A DNA stretch of 53,063 nucleotides from CAG-582 sp964551965 (GTDB taxonomy: Bacteria; Bacillota_I; Bacilli_A; RF39; UBA660): positions 1 to 53,063 of the forward strand of contig CAZKFB010000004.1 in NCBI GenBank assembly GCA_964551965.1, given 5' to 3'. Below the pieces are notes generated by a model. It searched no databases and was not told the origin of the DNA. It saw only the letters and a list, made by a program, of their open reading frames with translations. The translations under genes and the position numbers were made by a program. This document shows, one piece after another, positions 15,612-23,861 of the stretch (positions are counted from its first letter, which is position 1; the number at the start of each line of letters is the position of its first letter).

Positions 15612-16413
15612 ACTCACTATCACCATCATTAAATAGTTTCTCTTCGATTATATTACCAGCTAAATTGAATCTAACAACTTTAGTATTAAGTAATAGATCA
15701 TGAACACTCCTAGTATCATCTCTGATAATCATAGTTACTAAGAATGCCATTTCATAGACATATTTAACATTTGATAACCAACCATTGCCAATAATATAAC
15801 TAGGTTTATTTAATGTAACTAATAATATTAAATCAACTATAGAAATAATTAATTCACATACAAAAATACTTCTAACAATGTATTTCCATAAAGGAACTTT
15901 CTTCTTAGGACTATTATTATCAATTACTCTTAATTTAAATAACTTTTTGAATATTGTCTGTCCCTTTAATACGTATTGTAATATTCCAAAATACAAGATA
16001 TATACAACGATACTAATAATAGAAGATCTAATATTTAACTTTTCTATTTTATATCCATAATCATTATTTAATTCAACTAATCTCTCATTAAGATTGCCTT
16101 TAATTTCATCTATTTCTTTATTCTTAATATCTTCATTTAAAGTAATATCATTAAATACAACAAAAAAACTTGGATGCTTACATACAATATCATCATACTC
16201 TTCTTGTGTTAATTTCCCATCTTCAAAATAATCATCAATTCTTTTCAATAATTCATTATAAGAGTTATTAACTACATAATATTCTTGATAAGTATCATTA
16301 ATCTTATCATTTTCTGGATTAATAAAATCTATATAAGATATTCCAAGTAAAATAACTGATACAAATGCTAAATCTAATACATAAGCAAGCATTCTATAAA
16401 GTATTCTTTTCAT
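15559..16413 (-). CDS. RDD-family membrane protein with large loop
   Basis: 284 aa. RDD features: RMLAYVLDLAFV in the first helix (D of RDD), GQTIFKKLFKLRVID after the second helix, and RSVHDLLLNTKVV near the end. A charged loop of about 90 residues between helix 1 (about 8-27) and helix 2 (about 128-148) is longer than in minimal RDD proteins. Some RDD proteins transport ions or solutes; the substrate here is unknown. The 3' end overlaps yidD. Confidence 0.85.
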   Translation of the reverse strand: MKRILYRMLAYVLDLAFVSVILLGISYIDFINPENDKINDTYQEYYVVNNSYNELLKRIDDYFEDGKLTQEEYDDIVCKHPSFFVVFNDITLNEDIKNKEIDEIKGNLNERLVELNNDYGYKIEKLNIRSSIISIVVYILYFGILQYVLKGQTIFKKLFKLRVIDNNSPKKKVPLWKYIVRSIFVCELIISIVDLILLVTLNKPSYIIGNGWLSNVKYVYEMAFLVTMIIRDDTRSVHDLLLNTKVVRFNLAGNIIEEKLFNDGDSEYEKLPNKDNKMVSKNAD

Positions 16414-16533
16414 ACAACCATTTCTTTCTATTTATTATTATAATAAAATTTTAATTATTTAGTCAACATTAATAATACCCATTAATATTGCAAAATATTC
16501 CAATTTATAGTATTATTTAAATGGTGATAAAAT

Positions 16534-16857
16534 ATGGATTTTGCAAACATAATTAGATTAGTAGTAATAATTGCAGTATTATTAATAATATCTTTAGTAA
16601 TTGTAAAATTAAATCATAAGAACTTTAACTTAGAAGTAAATAAGTTAGTTGGTTACTTAGGTGGAAAAGATAATATCTTAGATACTGAAGTTAACATGAG
16701 CAGATTTAAAGTTACATTAAAAGATGTTTCTATAGTTGATAAAGAAGGAATTCAAAAACTTGGTGCTAAGGGTATCGTTGAAATTGATAATCAATTAAAG
16801 ATTATATTTGGACCTGACGCTCGAGCATTAAAGAAATATATTAGTGAATTAAAATAG
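16534..16857 (+). CDS. Membrane-anchored PTS EIIB-like domain without catalytic Cys
   Basis: 107 aa. One N-terminal helix (about 5-25) is followed by a glucose-type EIIB fold: LVGYLGGKDNILDTEV, MSRFKVTLKDVS, GAKGIVEIDNQLKIIFGP. The phosphorylated Cys of the C-x-T-R-L motif is Asn54 (N-M-S-R-F), so it cannot carry phosphate in the normal way. It stands alone with GGTGATAAA before ATG and has its own terminator. No EIIA or EIIC is nearby. It is perhaps a sensor or binding module. Confidence 0.75.
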   Translation: MDFANIIRLVVIIAVLLIISLVIVKLNHKNFNLEVNKLVGYLGGKDNILDTEVNMSRFKVTLKDVSIVDKEGIQKLGAKGIVEIDNQLKIIFGPDARALKKYISELK

Positions 16858-16883
16858 AGGATAATTATTTATCCTCTTTTTTT
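16856..16883 (+). terminator. Terminator after the EIIB-like gene
   Basis: GAGGATAA-ttat-TTATCCTC followed by seven T. The hairpin overlaps the stop region of the convergent gene at 16865. Confidence 0.85.
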
Positions 16884-17362
16884 ATGTCTGGAATACAAGC
16901 TAGTAACTTTTCTTTTTCTTCTTCATCTATTCGATCAGATACATTGCTTATAAAAAAATTACTATTTGTTAATATACCATTTTCAATAATTCTATTATAA
17001 TGCTCCATTACTTGTGCAGAACTTATTGTTCTTGTTACAAATAAATCTTCCATTACACCTAGAACTTCGTCTATATTTTCGATTATATCCTCATCTACTT
17101 CATCTAAATGATCAAGCATATATTCTAAATAATTAATTACCTTTTTATAGAATTGATATTCTGTTTCACATTCATTCATAAAAGAAGTCATTATACTATT
17201 AAAATAATTTAAGGCATTATATAGATTTGGATTGTTCGAGAATTTTGAAGAAAGAGCGGCTGTCATTATTAAAATATTTGAAAGTAATTGCTCCTTATCT
17301 CCTCGATTATCTCCTAAACACGTTTCACATACAAATAACATATCATCTATTGTTTCTCTCAT
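16865..17362 (-). CDS. Hypothetical helical protein, 165 aa
   Basis: Start ATG 17362 (the GTG at 17371 belongs to the ribosome-binding site). Almost entirely helical, with an acidic middle (LDEVDEDIIENIDEVLGVMEDL) and two early Cys (CETC). No signal or membrane segment. I do not recognise it. It sits downstream of nothing obvious and is convergent with the EIIB-like gene. Confidence 0.7.
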   Translation of the reverse strand: MRETIDDMLFVCETCLGDNRGDKEQLLSNILIMTAALSSKFSNNPNLYNALNYFNSIMTSFMNECETEYQFYKKVINYLEYMLDHLDEVDEDIIENIDEVLGVMEDLFVTRTISSAQVMEHYNRIIENGILTNSNFFISNVSDRIDEEEKEKLLACIPDIKKEDK

Positions 17363-17411
17363 AATAACCACTTCTTGGTGTATATATTAACATATTGGCT
17401 GGTTTTATACA

Positions 17412-17440
17412 ATAATAAAAGGAATAAATAAATTATTCCT
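17412..17440 (-). terminator. Terminator after tyrS
   Basis: On the minus strand, GGAATAA-tttat-TTATTCC is followed by TTTTATTATTG. The first arm covers the tyrS stop. Confidence 0.7.
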
Positions 17441-18608
17441 TAATCATTACTTTAATTATTTTCTTTTTACCTTTTTGAAGAACAAATTCATTCTTATCTA
17501 CTACAAAATTAGGATCATTTACCTTTTCACCATCAATACTTACTCCACCTTGCTCAACTAATCTTCTTGCTTCTGATTTAGAAGGAGCACATTCACTTTC
17601 AACTAAGATATCTAGGATATTAGTTGATTTAACATTAACGGCAGGCATATCTTCACTAACTTTACCGGAGAATATTGCTTCACTTGTCGCTTGTGCTTTA
17701 TTAGCTTCTTCCTCACCATGTAAGAATGCAATAACTTCGTGTGCAAGAACCTTTTGTGCCATTCTAAGTTCTGGCTTTTCTCTATGCTTACGTTCGATAT
17801 CTTCAATTTCTTCTTTAGATAGGAAAGTCAATTTCTTTAAGTAATCAATTACACATTCATCACTTGAATTAATTAAATATTGATATAATTCATAAGATGA
17901 TGTTTTATTCTTATCAAGCCATAAAGCATTACCTTCAGTTTTTCCAAACTTAACTCCATTAGCATCTAATACTAAAGGCATTGTCATACCATAAAGTTCA
18001 ATATTATCACGTTTACGAGCTAGTTCAATACCTGTAGTTATATTTCCCCATTGATCTGATCCAGCAACTTGTAAAGTAACTCCTTTTGTCTTATTTAATA
18101 CTACAAAATCCATACCTTGTAAAATTGTATAAGCAAATTCACAAAATGTTATACCATACTCTAATCTTCTATTAATAATATCTTTATCTAACATATAATT
18201 AACATTAATATATTTACCATAATCTCTTAAGAAATCTAAAGTTGTTAGATCTTTAGTCCATTCATAGTTATTAACTACTTCAAATCCAAATATTTCTTTA
18301 GCTTGTTTAGTTAAACCTAAAACATTCTTTTCTACCGCTTCTTTAGTTATCATTGGACGTTCTTTACTAGGCTTAGGATCACCAATTAATCCTGTAGCTC
18401 CACCAATTAATAGTATTGGTTTATGTCCATATCTTGCTAAGCGAGAAGCAATTAAGAAAGACGAAAAGTGCCCAATATGCATAGAATCAGCTGTTGGATC
18501 TGTACCAATATAAAAAGTTAACTTTTCTTCATTTAATTTTTTTCTTAATTCAGGGCTCGATACATCTTTAATTAACCCTCTCCATTCTAAATCTTCATAA
18601 CAATTCAT
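17433..18608 (-). CDS. tyrS: Tyrosyl-tRNA synthetase
   Basis: 391 aa from ATG 18608 (AGAAAGGATGATTGT). Class I catalytic motifs: FYIGTDPTADSMHIGHFSSF with HIGH-type HIGH, and the KMSKS equivalent KFGKTEG. AGSDQWGN binds tyrosine. The C-terminal S4-like RNA-binding domain (ARRLVEQGGVSIDGEKV) is present. It is a single gene controlled by a T-box leader and has its own promoter and terminator. Confidence 0.97.
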   Translation of the reverse strand: MNCYEDLEWRGLIKDVSSPELRKKLNEEKLTFYIGTDPTADSMHIGHFSSFLIASRLARYGHKPILLIGGATGLIGDPKPSKERPMITKEAVEKNVLGLTKQAKEIFGFEVVNNYEWTKDLTTLDFLRDYGKYINVNYMLDKDIINRRLEYGITFCEFAYTILQGMDFVVLNKTKGVTLQVAGSDQWGNITTGIELARKRDNIELYGMTMPLVLDANGVKFGKTEGNALWLDKNKTSSYELYQYLINSSDECVIDYLKKLTFLSKEEIEDIERKHREKPELRMAQKVLAHEVIAFLHGEEEANKAQATSEAIFSGKVSEDMPAVNVKSTNILDILVESECAPSKSEARRLVEQGGVSIDGEKVNDPNFVVDKNEFVLQKGKKKIIKVMIKE

Positions 18609-18762
18609 ACAATCATCCTTTCTAAATAAAAAAACAACCATTCAATAGGGACCAAAATAATCTTGGCGGTACCACCCTATTTCATGATTGCTCATACACT
18701 CTTTATCTTAACGCGACATAACGATTTGACTCCCGGGTCGTAAATCCGTTCTTCATCAACAA
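18609..18762 (-). promoter_or_regulatory. Compact T-box leader of tyrS
   Basis: The T-box core AGGGTGGTACCGCC is at 18668-18682, followed by GGTCCCTATT, which can pair with AATAGGG upstream, and a T run (18628-18634): the terminator/antiterminator switch. The 5' part begins GATGAAGAACGG and folds as a short hairpin (ACGGATTT...AAATCGT with inner GAC...GTC). A UAC in GATTTACGAC could be the Tyr specifier. At about 150 nt it lacks the long Stem I of classical leaders. Confidence 0.85.
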
Positions 18763-18766
18763 AATA

Positions 18767-18795
18767 ATTATATCTTAATATCATTTATTAGTCAA
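18767..18795 (-). promoter_or_regulatory. Sigma-A promoter of tyrS leader
   Basis: On the minus strand, TTGACT (18795-18790), a 17-nt spacer, TATAAT (18772-18767). The -35 abuts the stop codon of the upstream gene. Confidence 0.8.
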
Positions 18796-19917
18796 TTAAT
18801 TATTATTAAGTGCCTTATATTCAAGCGATGCCTTTATAGCTAAATCAGATACATCATTGATACTAGCGCCTTCCATCTTAGACTCTACTTTTTGATATGT
18901 TGCATTCTTAACAATATCAGCAGCAATATTCAAAACATCATAATCATAGTTATTACTATAATTAACTATTTCGATAAAGAAAACATAATCATTAGAAGCA
19001 TCACTAAAAGCTACTAACTTATTTGAAGTTCCTCGAATAGTCTCAACAATTAAATAATTCTTATCTTGAATATTTAATTCTTTAATATTATTAACTGCTG
19101 TTCCATTTTCTTCTAAAGTTTTTCTAATACTTAATTTAGCTCCACTCATATCTTCATAAGAACCATTAGTTGTTTTAATATATATTCTAAAAGTATCTTT
19201 AGCATCATATACTAATAACCCTTTAGAACTCTTATCATATATATATTCTTCCGGTATCTTATATGTGAAAGAACCAACATTAGTAACATTATTCTTACCA
19301 TCAGAAACATACTTTACCTTAGTTGTATTAGTAGTTCTTCTTGTTGTAGTTGTACAATAATTTCTTGAGAAGAACATTTTACCAATAAATAGACCTATTA
19401 TTAATGTAAGTATTGCTATAATTAAAACTATTGGTAAACTTAAATTCTTACCCATCTTAATCTTTAATACTTTACCGCCTATTTTTAAACCCGTTACATC
19501 TTTTTGCGGTGTATCTTCTTCTTTTAAGATTGTTGTTTGTTCACCAATTATTGGTACACTTCCATCCGTAGGTACATCAGTTTCATCGGGCGCTGTAACT
19601 TTAGGTATGGAAAAATCTACACGATCAGGTATTTTATTAGTATTGTCCTCTAAAGTTTCTTCTGTTTGTTCAACGGGAGCATATGAACTCATGCTATCTC
19701 CACTACTTAAGTCTCCTGCTCCAACAGTCATATTCTCTTGATTAACAGTAAGTTCTGGTGGAGCCATATTTTCGGTAATCATTACGACTTCATCATCATT
19801 GTTTAAATCAGTTTGACTATTTATATTATTTTCATTATTAGGGTTAAATTGAAATCCACAATTGGGACAGATAGATAAATTATCATCAATAGTATTATTA
19901 CAATTAGGACATATCAT
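18796..19917 (-). CDS. Zinc-ribbon membrane protein with extracytoplasmic domain
   Basis: 373 aa. An N-terminal zinc ribbon (MICPNCNN...ICPNCGF) is followed by a long acidic, Thr/Pro-rich disordered region. One membrane helix lies around residues 160-183 (VLIIAILTLIIGLFIG), then a Thr/Arg linker and an external beta-rich domain of about 150 residues. The layout (cytoplasmic zinc ribbon, helix, outside domain) is common in Firmicutes envelope proteins of unknown role. It is upstream of tyrS but not in its transcript. Confidence 0.75.
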   Translation of the reverse strand: MICPNCNNTIDDNLSICPNCGFQFNPNNENNINSQTDLNNDDEVVMITENMAPPELTVNQENMTVGAGDLSSGDSMSSYAPVEQTEETLEDNTNKIPDRVDFSIPKVTAPDETDVPTDGSVPIIGEQTTILKEEDTPQKDVTGLKIGGKVLKIKMGKNLSLPIVLIIAILTLIIGLFIGKMFFSRNYCTTTTRRTTNTTKVKYVSDGKNNVTNVGSFTYKIPEEYIYDKSSKGLLVYDAKDTFRIYIKTTNGSYEDMSGAKLSIRKTLEENGTAVNNIKELNIQDKNYLIVETIRGTSNKLVAFSDASNDYVFFIEIVNYSNNYDYDVLNIAADIVKNATYQKVESKMEGASINDVSDLAIKASLEYKALNNN

Positions 19918-19961
19918 AAAAACACCTCTCTATTCTATTAATAATTATACTTTATTTATAA

Positions 19962-19995
19962 CAAAAAAGAAAGTCCTATCTTCTTAGAACTTTCT
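19962..19995 (-). terminator. Terminator after the 59-aa Lys-rich gene
   Basis: On the minus strand, AGAAAGT-t-CT...AG-g-ACTTTCT is followed by TTTTTTG. The first arm is in the last codons of the gene. Confidence 0.7.
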
Positions 19996-20155
19996 GTGTC
20001 TTTTCAACTTCCTCTGATAAAATATTAGAGAATCTTCTATCTTGACCTTGTTTGTTCTTTTTATTCTTGCCATCTTTTTTATTATTTGAACAAACAGCCT
20101 TAACTCCCATTACTTTATAAACAGGACTCAAAGATTGAGTATTATATATTCTCAT
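19976..20155 (-). CDS. Small basic protein, 59 aa
   Basis: ATG 20155 to TAG 19976, overlapping the TAA of the YtxH gene by one base (TAATG) and preceded by GAGGATTA, so it is translationally coupled. The product is Lys/Asn-rich in the middle (SNNKKDGKNKKNKQG) with a helical end containing FSNILSEEVEKTQ. I do not recognise the family. Its own terminator closes the four-gene run that starts at 22080. Confidence 0.65.
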   Translation of the reverse strand: MRIYNTQSLSPVYKVMGVKAVCSNNKKDGKNKKNKQGQDRRFSNILSEEVEKTQKVLRR

Positions 20156-20559
20156 TAATCCTCTAATTTATCTGCTAAATCATTTAAAGTATCTGCTAAT
20201 TTTTTCTTAATATCTTTAGCCGTTTTCTCAATTACAGGAGAACTCTTTTCTTTAGCTGTCTCAATTAAATCATTTGCTTTAGTAGTTAATTCTTCAACCT
20301 TCTTAGTTGCAATCTTTTTAGCTTTTTCTTTATCCATATCTTTAAGCTCAGCTACTAATTTATTATAGTCTGATACTAAATCATCTTTTAATTTATTTAG
20401 ATCAACATCTTTTACTTTCTTAATAGCTTTATCAGAAGCATCTTTAATGTCTTTTCTTGTCTCTTTACCACTCTTAGGGGCAAATAACATTCCAAGTCCG
20501 ACACCAATTCCTAAACCAGCTACTAGCTTTCCTAAACCTTTTCCTTTTTCTTTACTCAT
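20155..20559 (-). CDS. YtxH-domain protein
   Basis: 134 aa. A glycine-zipper-like hydrophobic segment (LVAGLGIGVGLGMLFAPKSG, about 11-30) with the FAPKSGKETR motif of YtxH proteins, then a long Lys/Asp-rich amphipathic helix region reminiscent of LEA-type proteins. YtxH proteins are small membrane-associated, often stress-related proteins. The start overlaps the upstream gene by 4 nt. Confidence 0.82.
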   Translation of the reverse strand: MSKEKGKGLGKLVAGLGIGVGLGMLFAPKSGKETRKDIKDASDKAIKKVKDVDLNKLKDDLVSDYNKLVAELKDMDKEKAKKIATKKVEELTTKANDLIETAKEKSSPVIEKTAKDIKKKLADTLNDLADKLED

Positions 20560-20885
20560 TTTCTTTTTCTTCCTTTCTTTTTTGGCACTTCATCTTCATA
20601 ATCATCTTCACTGTCATCTAAATCTTTTTTTCTTGAAAAACGATCAATAACAGCTTCAATGATGCCATATACTCTATCACTTAATAAGGCTATTTTATCA
20701 TTTATTGCTGCAACTACATTGAATAAAGTATTTAAACTATTTACCTTTTGTTCAACATCTAAGATAACAGCTTTTGCCTTATCAATTACATATATGCACT
20801 TGATTAATAAAATAATACCAACTGTAATTAGAATAACTAATAATACATCAATAACTACCGGTAAAACTTGAGTAAGAACTTCCAT
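20556..20885 (-). CDS. DUF948-like membrane protein
   Basis: 109 aa from ATG 20885 (AAGAGGAGGAATAAA). One N-terminal helix (about 9-29: VIDVLLVILITVGIILLIKC), a helical region with VEQKVNSLNTLF and INDKIALL, then an acidic stretch and a basic tail (KKKGRKRK). This matches the small DUF948 proteins often found with YtxH proteins. Overlaps the YtxH gene (ATGA). Function unknown, envelope-associated. Confidence 0.75.
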   Translation of the reverse strand: MEVLTQVLPVVIDVLLVILITVGIILLIKCIYVIDKAKAVILDVEQKVNSLNTLFNVVAAINDKIALLSDRVYGIIEAVIDRFSRKKDLDDSEDDYEDEVPKKKGRKRK

Positions 20886-20886
20886 T

Positions 20887-22080
20887 TTATTCCTCCTCTT
20901 CTTTATCGTCTGATTTATACATTGAATCAATTAGATTAAATAAATCAGTTTCAATAGTATTATTTAAATCTTGATCATCTTCATCTTCATCATCTTTTTT
21001 ATCGATTAATTCTTCAACATCAATAGATGGTTCCGTATCATCAAGAGAATCTCTCGAATCATCATATTCATCGATTTTCTTATATTCATCAGTTGAATCA
21101 AATGCATCCTCGATATTATTGTTCCCAATATATTCATTTTCTATACTAGTATTCTCATAATCATCATAATTATCAGTTTGAATAATCTCATCATCATTAT
21201 CTGATTGAACCGCATCATCATAACTTTCGTCAGGAACTTCAACACTTAAAGAAATATCTTCTTCGATTATTTCTTCTTTTGGTTCTTCTTTAGTATCTAT
21301 GACATTTTTAACATCTTCACTAGTAACGGAATCATTTATTAATTCGTTGATAGTTGTATTTAATTCAACTAAATCTTTCTTAAGTGGACTTTCTATTTTC
21401 TTAGCTGTTGGTAATGGTTCGTCATTATAGCTAACTGGTCCAAACATTCTTGGTTTAACTCCAGAATTAGTTTTACTTATTAATTCTCTTTTTTCTTCGA
21501 CATCTTCAGCTTTATAGTTTTTATCGAGTACCCCATATACTGGTGAAATAACCGGAGTTACAGTAAACGGTTTCTTTGTACTCTCTTGATCATTATTTAA
21601 CATCTTACGATAATCTTTAATCTCTTCTGAATGTTTCTTAACAGGAGTTCCAATATTATATTCTTTTCTAACTTCATCTACAGATTTATAATAATTATTT
21701 TCTTCATAATCATTACTTCTACCACCATATCTTAAATCTACATCAAAGTCATCAAACGTCTTAGTTGGTACTTCTTCTTTTTCAGATTGTTCAATTGGAA
21801 AATCACGATCCATCTCATCATCATCCAATAGCCCAATTTTACTATTATCTTTTACTAATCTAATATCTTCTTGTTCATCATAAGAAGGAATCTTTATTTC
21901 TTTAATAGTATCCTCTTCTTCAGTATCTTCACGATGATGTTCAATAATACCACTATTGACTTTGCGATCTAAATGTTTGACTTCTTTAGGTGGCATACCA
22001 GGCAATTCATCACTATCAACTTGAACTTCTATCTCATCTTCATCAAATAGAATACCTTTTATTTTACTCATAAAACCCAT
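20887..22080 (-). CDS. Long acidic, probably disordered protein
   Basis: 397 aa, very rich in Asp/Glu/Ser. The N-terminus MGFMSKIKGILFDEDE is amphipathic. A conserved-looking island lies around residues 165-185 (FTVTPVISPVYGVLDKNY); I recall similar VISPVYG islands in uncharacterised proteins of related bacteria. The rest is low complexity. No membrane helix. It may act as a scaffold that binds partners through the island. First gene of the run to 19976. Confidence 0.7.
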   Translation of the reverse strand: MGFMSKIKGILFDEDEIEVQVDSDELPGMPPKEVKHLDRKVNSGIIEHHREDTEEEDTIKEIKIPSYDEQEDIRLVKDNSKIGLLDDDEMDRDFPIEQSEKEEVPTKTFDDFDVDLRYGGRSNDYEENNYYKSVDEVRKEYNIGTPVKKHSEEIKDYRKMLNNDQESTKKPFTVTPVISPVYGVLDKNYKAEDVEEKRELISKTNSGVKPRMFGPVSYNDEPLPTAKKIESPLKKDLVELNTTINELINDSVTSEDVKNVIDTKEEPKEEIIEEDISLSVEVPDESYDDAVQSDNDDEIIQTDNYDDYENTSIENEYIGNNNIEDAFDSTDEYKKIDEYDDSRDSLDDTEPSIDVEELIDKKDDEDEDDQDLNNTIETDLFNLIDSMYKSDDKEEEE

Positions 22081-22096
22081 ACTAATTACATCCTCT

Positions 22097-22759
22097 CTAA
22101 TTAATTACATCAGGATCATAGATTTCATCATCTACATCTTCATCATAATTTTCGTCATTTTCATCATATTGCATGTTATCTTTGTCTTCAATTTGTTCAT
22201 TTCGAGATACTGTATCAAAAATATTAACAATCTCTGAACTTGATGAAAACTCATCTTCTTCAAGCATTTTCTTTATAATATCATCATTATATTTAACCGT
22301 AGATATGATTATTAAAGCATCAGATAAAGATTTTTTAATATCTTTTTCTTCGACAACAACATTTATTGCTGCATAATTATATTCAATTGTAATTAAATAC
22401 TTATCCTTAGTAGGAACTATATTAACTACTCCACGCTTATCATCTTTGATTAATACTTTACTATAATAGGCATCTTCTACTTCTTTATAATTAGTAATAC
22501 TCTTATTATAATAAGATACTAAATCTACATATAAATAATATTCATAGTCATCATTCTTAAGTATTTCATTATATTCATCGCGTTTAATTGACTTTAAATT
22601 ATTTGGTAAATAATACTTAAAACCTTTATTTGTATGATTATAGACATCTATCTTTGATGCTAATATTGCTGTAATTAAATCTTCATTATTAGTTTTATCT
22701 ATTCTCATACATCCTGTAAGCAGAACTAAAGAAGCAAATAATAATAGTACTTTCTTCAT
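22097..22759 (-). CDS. Putative lipoprotein, 220 aa
   Basis: Signal peptide with a clear lipobox (MKKVLLLFASLVLLTGC, Cys17), so it is lipid-anchored outside the membrane. The mature part has tyrosine-rich strands (DDYEYYLYVDLVSYYN) and ends in a very acidic tail (ENDENYDEDVDDE). I do not recognise the family. Start ATG after AGGTGAATTT. It is 17 nt upstream of the acidic protein gene and probably in the same operon. Confidence 0.78.
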   Translation of the reverse strand: MKKVLLLFASLVLLTGCMRIDKTNNEDLITAILASKIDVYNHTNKGFKYYLPNNLKSIKRDEYNEILKNDDYEYYLYVDLVSYYNKSITNYKEVEDAYYSKVLIKDDKRGVVNIVPTKDKYLITIEYNYAAINVVVEEKDIKKSLSDALIIISTVKYNDDIIKKMLEEDEFSSSSEIVNIFDTVSRNEQIEDKDNMQYDENDENYDEDVDDEIYDPDVIN

Positions 22760-22861
22760 AAATTCACCTAATTCTATACGATTACATTATAACAAATATT
22801 TTGCGTTTTTAAAATACTCAAATGAATAACAACCACTCCTATTATTAAAATTATAACACAT

Positions 22862-22892
22862 ATAAAAAGAATTAACTACATATTAATTCTCT
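22862..22892 (-). terminator. Terminator after trmB
   Basis: On the minus strand, AGAATTAA-tatgtag-TTAATTCT is followed by TTTTAT. The first arm contains the trmB stop. Confidence 0.75.
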
Positions 22893-23521
22893 TTTTCCGC
22901 ATCTAGATAGTTAATTCTAACTCCCTTACTTTTAAACTTTTTCTCATATTCGGTTTCAACATTGTCAATTGTCTCATTAGCTAAGTCTAAAGATACCTTA
23001 TGAATCGTATATCCATATTCACTCAAATTACTTATTGAATAGGCAAAAAGGCCAATATTATCCGTTTTCTGAATAATGTGGGGATTGCCCAAAGAAATAC
23101 AATCATACCTCTCTAAAAAGATATTACTAGTAAGTCTTTTCTTTTCATGACGATTCTTTGGCCATGGATCAGAGAAATTTAAGAAAATAGTTGATATTTC
23201 ATGATCAAAGACAAGGCTTAAAAATGTTGCATCCATACAAACTAGCTTTAAATTTGGTAATTCTTTATCTTCTAACTTTTGAACAGCACGAACTAATACG
23301 CTTTCATATCTTTCAACTCCAATAAAGTTAACATTTGGATACTTTTCTGCCATTCCAATAATAAAGTCTCCCTTACCCATTCCAACTTCTAAACAGACAG
23401 GATTATCATTATTAAATAATTCTTTTACTTTTCCTCTATATTCTTTTAAATCTTCATATTTTATTGTATATTTAGACTCATTTACTATATTCATCGCATT
23501 TTTAACATTTCTTAATCTCAT
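22883..23521 (-). CDS. trmB: tRNA (guanine-N7)-methyltransferase
   Basis: 212 aa. SAM-binding motif CLEVGMGKGDF (about 43-53), FIGVERYESVL, and the TrmB signature FSDPWPKNRHEKKRL (about 115-129), followed by FLERYDCISLG. It makes m7G46 in the tRNA variable loop. It is a single gene, divergent from the 23577 gene. Confidence 0.95.
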   Translation of the reverse strand: MRLRNVKNAMNIVNESKYTIKYEDLKEYRGKVKELFNNDNPVCLEVGMGKGDFIIGMAEKYPNVNFIGVERYESVLVRAVQKLEDKELPNLKLVCMDATFLSLVFDHEISTIFLNFSDPWPKNRHEKKRLTSNIFLERYDCISLGNPHIIQKTDNIGLFAYSISNLSEYGYTIHKVSLDLANETIDNVETEYEKKFKSKGVRINYLDAEKEN

Positions 23522-23576
23522 AAAAATAACCTCACTAAATTCATATTATAACATATATTATACTAGGAGGAATATC

Positions 23577-23861
23577 ATGAAAAAAGATCGAAATAGTTTC
23601 TTTTCCCAATTTGGTTATAGTTCATATGCCAATAATATGCAACCAAATATGAACATGCAACCAAATATGAATATGCAACCAATGATAAACACTAATAATC
23701 CATATAATCAATCATCTGAATCAGACTTAGAATCTCGTATTTCTAAGTTAGAAAGAGAAAATAAAATATTAGAATCTCGTATTTCTAAATTAGAAAGTTC
23801 TATGCCTAAAGTTACTAATAATACAGATTATAACTTTGCTAATTCGATGTATATGGTTTAA
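23577..23861 (+). CDS. Small Met/Asn/Gln-repeat protein with coiled-coil repeats
   Basis: 94 aa after GGAGGAATATC. Residues 20-36 are a repeat of the unit NMQP/NMNMQP. Residues 50-75 contain LESRISKLE twice, separated by a short linker, a short coiled coil. No signal peptide. The composition resembles small spore-coat-type proteins, but I cannot name a family. It is convergent with the flippase gene with no gap, and its terminator lies within that gene. Confidence 0.65.
   Translation: MKKDRNSFFSQFGYSSYANNMQPNMNMQPNMNMQPMINTNNPYNQSSESDLESRISKLERENKILESRISKLESSMPKVTNNTDYNFANSMYMV
23641..23793 (+). repeat. In-gene repeats (NMQP unit; LESRISKLE unit)
   Basis: Near-identical 18-bp units encoding NMQPNM occur three times from about 23636, and two copies of the DNA for LESRISKLE are at about 23729 and 23771. 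They look like recent in-frame duplications. Confidence 0.7.

Noticed and set aside
17612..17806. 64-aa minus-strand ORF within tyrS
   Set aside because: Alternative frame of the S4-domain region of tyrS with no ribosome-binding site or protein-like features.
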